The translations under genes and the position numbers were made by a program. Below, piece after piece: positions 15,204-17,973 of a DNA stretch of 17,973 bases (position 1 is its first letter; each line of letters starts with the position of its first letter). Below the pieces are notes generated by a model that did not search any database, was not told the DNA's origin, and was given only the letters and a program-made list of their open reading frames with translations. This DNA is from Chloroflexi bacterium UBA4733. GTDB lineage: Bacteria; Chloroflexota; UBA4733. The DNA lies in assembly GCA_002404055.1 (NCBI GenBank), contig DHIZ01000150.1:1-17973 (forward strand), in the 5' to 3' direction.

Positions 15204-15288
15204 GGGCGATTGCTGAAATTGGCAGACAGGGTGGACTTAGGATCCATTGGGGCAACCCGTGAGAGTTCAAGTCTCTCATCGCCCACCA
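15204..15288 (+). tRNA. tRNA-Leu (anticodon TAG)
   Basis: The acceptor stem GGGCGAT (15204-15210) pairs perfectly with ATCGCCC (15278-15284), followed by discriminator A and an encoded CCA. The D stem is CTG/CAG. The anticodon stem GTGGA/TCCAT flanks loop CTTAGGA with anticodon TAG at 15238-15240. A class II long variable arm (TTGGGGCAACCCG region) and T arm GAGAG-TTCAAGT-CTCTC confirm a leucine tRNA that reads CUA-type codons. Confidence 0.95.
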
Positions 15289-15341
15289 TCACGTACAATG
15301 GGTTAGGGTGGAACCTGACTCGGCGTGTTGCAGAGAGTCCG

Positions 15342-15413
15342 GCGGAAGTGGCTCAGTGGTAGAGTATCTCCTTGCCAAGGAGAGGGTCGCGGGTTCGAAT
15401 CCCGTCTTCCGCT
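15342..15413 (+). tRNA. tRNA-Gly (anticodon GCC)
   Basis: The acceptor stem GCGGAAG (15342-15348) pairs with CTTCCGC (15406-15412), with discriminator T. The anticodon stem TCTCC/GGAGA flanks loop TTGCCAA with anticodon GCC at 15374-15376. The T arm is CGGG-TTCGAAT-CCCG. The CCA end is not encoded, unlike the neighbouring tRNA-Leu 53 bases upstream. It reads GGC and GGU. Confidence 0.95.
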
Positions 15414-15480
15414 CATTGACGACGATTCTTCTCAGAGGGCAAGCACGAGGGCCGCGACTGCGTGCCTGCTATTCCTGACC

Positions 15481-15526
15481 GGCCAGGCATCTCCACCGAG
15501 GTGGCGGAGGAGGCCTGGCCGTTTTG
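15481..15526 (+). terminator. Rho-independent terminator after the tRNA genes
   Basis: GGCCAGGC (15481-15488) pairs perfectly with GCCTGGCC (15513-15520), with further inner pairing CTCCACC/GGTGG-like. It is followed by GTTTTG. It lies 67 bases after tRNA-Gly and before the tig promoter, which fits separation of the two units. Confidence 0.75.
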
Positions 15527-15579
15527 TGTGCCCCTTGGGGAATGTCGCACCGGTAGGGGCAGAAGCGACGACGGGGCCG

Positions 15580-15588
15580 TGCTATACT
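15580..15588 (+). promoter_or_regulatory. Extended -10 promoter element of the tig-clpP-clpX unit
   Basis: TGC-TATACT forms an extended -10 box (TGnTATAAT-like) with one or two deviations. No good -35 is visible at the usual distance, as is common for extended -10 promoters. It would start transcription about 50 bases before tig. Confidence 0.55.
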
Positions 15589-15644
15589 GAAGGGCCAACC
15601 CCCCGAGGCCGGAGGGAAACGTCTGGCCGTCCGAGGAGTCAAGT

Positions 15645-17036
15645 GTGAAAATAACCCAGGAGCGGCTGGAGGGCAGCCGCATCGCGCTGACCGTTGAAGT
15701 TGAGCCGGAACAAGTCAGTCGCGCCGCTGACCGCGCCTATCAACATCTCGGCGGCCAGTACGTGGTGCCCGGCTTTCGCAAGGGCAAGGCCCCGCGCCAC
15801 ATACTGCGCAGCTTCGTCGGTGAACAGCGCGTGCGCCAGGAGACGCTCGATCACCTGCTACCTGACGCTTACCGCGACGCCTTGAAAGACAGCGGCGTCC
15901 AACCAATCGCCGACCCCGAAGTCGAGTTGCTGACCATGGAGCCGGAGCAGCCGCTCAGCTTCAAGGCCACCGTTCCAGTCGCGCCGACGGTCGACCTAGG
16001 GGACTACCGCACGCTACACGTTGAGGCCCAACCGGTCGAAGTGGCCGAAGATCACATCGACGCGGTCGTCGAGGACCTGCGCAAGCAGTACGCCACCTGG
16101 GAAGACGTCACGGAGCGCGGCATCGAGAGCGGTGACCGCATCACCGCCGACGTGAACTGCCTCGCCGAAGGCCAAACGCTGATCGACGCCAAAGACCAGG
16201 AGTTGACCGTTGGCAGCAACGGCCTCCCCAAAGAGGTAGACGAAGGGCTGTTCGGCACCGGCGTCGGTGAGGAGCGTACAGTACTCGCCAACCTGCCGGA
16301 TGACTATCCCCGCCCTGAGCTGGCCGGCAAAGAAGCGGTGTACACCATGGCCGTCAAGGCGATCAAGCAGCCGATCCTACCGCCGATCGACGACGACCTG
16401 GCGCAGAAGACGCCGGGTATCAGCGACGTTGCCGCCTTGCGCGCCGACATCCGGCAGCGCATGGAGACCTCCGCCCGCGCCGCGGAGACCGAGCGGCAAC
16501 GCGCGTCCGTGGTCAACGACCTGATCGCCGCCTCCAAACTGGACTATCCTGCCTTCATTGTCGAGCGCCAACTGGATCGCTCCCTGGAGACGTTCGCCGG
16601 CAACGCGGCCCGCCAGGGCTTCGACCCGGAGCAATACTTCCGCATGCTGGGCATCTCGCCCAACGACCTGCGCGCCCGCTGGCGCGCCGACGCCGAAGAG
16701 ACGGTGAAGCGCGATCTGGTCCTCTCGGAAGTGGCGACGGCGGAAGGCATCGAGCCGACCCAGGAACAGATCATGGAGGAACTGAGTCGGATGTTCGGCA
16801 ACGTGCCGGACGAGCAAGTGCCCCAGTTGATCGCCGCCAATCCCCGCCTCCTTCCCGCGGTACGCAGCAGCGCCCGCGAACGCTTGGCGCTGGATCGTCT
16901 CGTAGAATTGGCACTGGCGAGCGCGCTACCGGACGCCGACTCCGAACCCGAGGAGGCCGGCCAGGAAGCCGCACCAGATGTCAGCCCGGCGCTCGCCTCG
17001 GAACCGGACGTGCAGACAGCGGCCGAAGCCCAATAG
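15645..17036 (+). CDS. tig: Trigger factor (ribosome-associated chaperone and peptidyl-prolyl isomerase)
   Basis: Trigger factor binds near the ribosomal exit tunnel and shields nascent chains. The 463-residue product has the ribosome-binding signature GFRKGKAP at 43-50, an FKBP-type PPIase part ([24 protein letters not shown]...[13 protein letters not shown]), and a long helical C-terminal domain ([32 protein letters not shown]...). The length and domain order are normal. The tail is acidic and Ala-rich ([30 protein letters not shown] region), probably disordered. The start is GTG 15645, supported by GAGGAG at 15633-15638. It ends in TAG, 16 bases before clpP, so the two are likely co-transcribed, an arrangement common across bacteria. 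Confidence 0.95.
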   Translation: MKITQERLEGSRIALTVEVEPEQVSRAADRAYQHLGGQYVVPGFRKGKAPRHILRSFVGEQRVRQETLDHLLPDAYRDALKDSGVQPIADPEVELLTMEPEQPLSFKATVPVAPTVDLGDYRTLHVEAQPVEVAEDHIDAVVEDLRKQYATWEDVTERGIESGDRITADVNCLAEGQTLIDAKDQELTVGSNGLPKEVDEGLFGTGVGEERTVLANLPDDYPRPELAGKEAVYTMAVKAIKQPILPPIDDDLAQKTPGISDVAALRADIRQRMETSARAAETERQRASVVNDLIAASKLDYPAFIVERQLDRSLETFAGNAARQGFDPEQYFRMLGISPNDLRARWRADAEETVKRDLVLSEVATAEGIEPTQEQIMEELSRMFGNVPDEQVPQLIAANPRLLPAVRSSARERLALDRLVELALASALPDADSEPEEAGQEAAPDVSPALASEPDVQTAAEAQ

Positions 17037-17052
17037 CAGGAGTTTTTCACCA

Positions 17053-17685
17053 ATGATCTGGACCCCGCAAGACGTACACATGCTCGTGCCGATGGTCGTG
17101 GAGCAAACGAACCGCGGTGAGCGTGCCTACGACATCTTTTCCCGCCTGCTCAAAGAGCGCATCATCATGGTCCACTCGTCGGTCGAACCGAACATGGCCA
17201 GCCTGATCGTGGCCGAGTTGATTTACCTCTCCAGCGAGGACGCCGACCGCGACATTCACATGTACATCATGTCGCCGGGCGGTTCGATCCACGCCGGGCT
17301 GGCGATTTACGACACTATGCAGTACGTCAAACCAGACATCTGCACCTACGCTGTCGGCGTGACGGCCTCCATGGGGACCGTTCTGCTGGCAGGCGGCGCT
17401 GCCGGCAAGCGCTACGCGCTGCCCAGCGCTACCATCCACATACACCAGGCGGCCGGCGGTATGGAAGGTCCGGCGACAGACATGGAGATCATGGCGCGCG
17501 AGATCATTCGCCTCCAGAACCTCGTCCGCGGCATCCTCGCGAAGCACACCGGCCAGCCGATGGACCGGATCATCCACGACTCCGACCGCGACTTCTGGCT
17601 GGACGCGGCGCAAGCGAAGGACTATGGTCTGGTCGACGAGGTACTCATGAGGACCGACGTGGCGCCGGCTCTCCCTGGGAGGTAA
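17053..17685 (+). CDS. clpP: ATP-dependent Clp protease proteolytic subunit
   Basis: ClpP forms the double-heptamer serine protease chamber used by ClpX and ClpA/C. The 210-residue product carries the catalytic triad S106 (GVTASMGTV), H131 (IHIHQAAGG) and D180 (DSDRDFW). The oxyanion-loop and handle sequences [17 protein letters not shown] and [17 protein letters not shown] are also present. The start ATG 17053 is chosen because AGGAG lies at 17038-17042 just after tig; an in-frame start upstream would lie inside tig. The N-terminal [33 protein letters not shown] is the usual short axial region. Its stop lies 2 bases before the clpX ATG, and its last codons contain the clpX ribosome-binding site. 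Confidence 0.96.
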   Translation: MIWTPQDVHMLVPMVVEQTNRGERAYDIFSRLLKERIIMVHSSVEPNMASLIVAELIYLSSEDADRDIHMYIMSPGGSIHAGLAIYDTMQYVKPDICTYAVGVTASMGTVLLAGGAAGKRYALPSATIHIHQAAGGMEGPATDMEIMAREIIRLQNLVRGILAKHTGQPMDRIIHDSDRDFWLDAAQAKDYGLVDEVLMRTDVAPALPGR

Positions 17686-17687
17686 TC

Positions 17688-17973
17688 ATGGCAAGCCCGA
17701 GAACCCCTCGGTCGCAGTATCGCTGCTCGTTTTGTGGCAAGAGCCAGGAACAGGTGCGTCGCCTCATCGCCGGTCCGCAGGTCTACATCTGCGACGAGTG
17801 CATCGAACTCTGCCGGGAGATGATCGCCGAGGAACAGGGTGGGACGACCCGCGCGAAACTGCCTGTCAACAAAATACCGGTGCCGCGCCGCATTGCCGAC
17901 CTGCTGAGCCAGTACGTCATCGGCCAGGAGCACGCCAAAAAGGTGCTCTCCGTTGCCGTCTACAACCACTACA
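17688..17973 (+). CDS. clpX: Clp protease ATPase subunit ClpX, 5' part only (runs off the window)
   Basis: ClpX unfolds substrates and feeds them to ClpP. The first 95 codons show the N-terminal zinc-binding domain with C13-x2-C16 (RCSFCGKS) and C35-x2-C38 ([10 protein letters not shown]), then the start of the AAA+ region ([31 protein letters not shown]). ATG 17688 follows GGGAGG (17677-17682), which sits inside the last codons of clpP. The Walker A and everything after lie outside the window. The tig-clpP-clpX order is a widespread operon, so the identification is secure. Confidence 0.96.
   Translation, partial: MASPRTPRSQYRCSFCGKSQEQVRRLIAGPQVYICDECIELCREMIAEEQGGTTRAKLPVNKIPVPRRIADLLSQYVIGQEHAKKVLSVAVYNHY

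Overview
The window comes from a GC-rich bacterium. Its right end is a conserved housekeeping block: tRNA-Leu, tRNA-Gly, then tig-clpP-clpX. Its middle carries a very large membrane glycosyltransferase-like protein with extracytoplasmic beta-sandwich repeats. Gene content and base composition would suit Chloroflexota or a similar phylum, but this is an inference; no rRNA or marker tree is available here.

Layout. (1) Positions 1-2670 are visibly AT-richer than the rest. They hold three same-strand genes for nucleotide-acting enzymes: a nucleoside phosphorylase/nucleosidase-domain protein, a CYTH (CyaB-like) protein broken by an in-frame TAG, and a stand-alone GTP cyclohydrolase II. (2) Positions 2945-4380 hold a hicA-hicB toxin-antitoxin pair with promoter and palindromic operator, then a haloacid-dehalogenase gene with an in-frame TAG. 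(3) Positions 4454-8012 on the minus strand hold an orphan type I restriction subunit gene (hsdR), translationally coupled to a small YgjP/DUF45-type metalloprotease-like gene, followed by a DUF433 gene and a frameshifted MNT-type nucleotidyltransferase. (4) The hsdR 5' end is cut off by an IS1182-family element (8013-9670). Its transposase is dead: it has in-frame stops, two palindromic insertions and an internal deletion that removes one catalytic segment. (5) Positions 9850-10760 on the minus strand hold a second toxin-antitoxin-like pair with a clear operator. (6) Positions 11090-11353 form a 264-bp terminally inverted, non-coding MITE-like element. (7) The 1069-residue membrane protein and an overlapping 2Fe-2S ferredoxin gene follow. 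(8) From 15140 onward come the tRNAs, a terminator, the tig promoter, tig, clpP and the start of clpX.

The left 11 kb looks like an accessory or defence island in decay: two toxin-antitoxin pairs, restriction remnants, mobile elements and at least five interrupted genes. The right third is intact and conserved. The most interesting signals are the phosphorylase-CYTH-GTP cyclohydrolase II cluster, the recurrent in-frame TAG codons, the short palindromes inserted in the transposase gene, the MITE that shares end sequence with the IS, and the A-B-A-B domain duplication in the glycosyltransferase.
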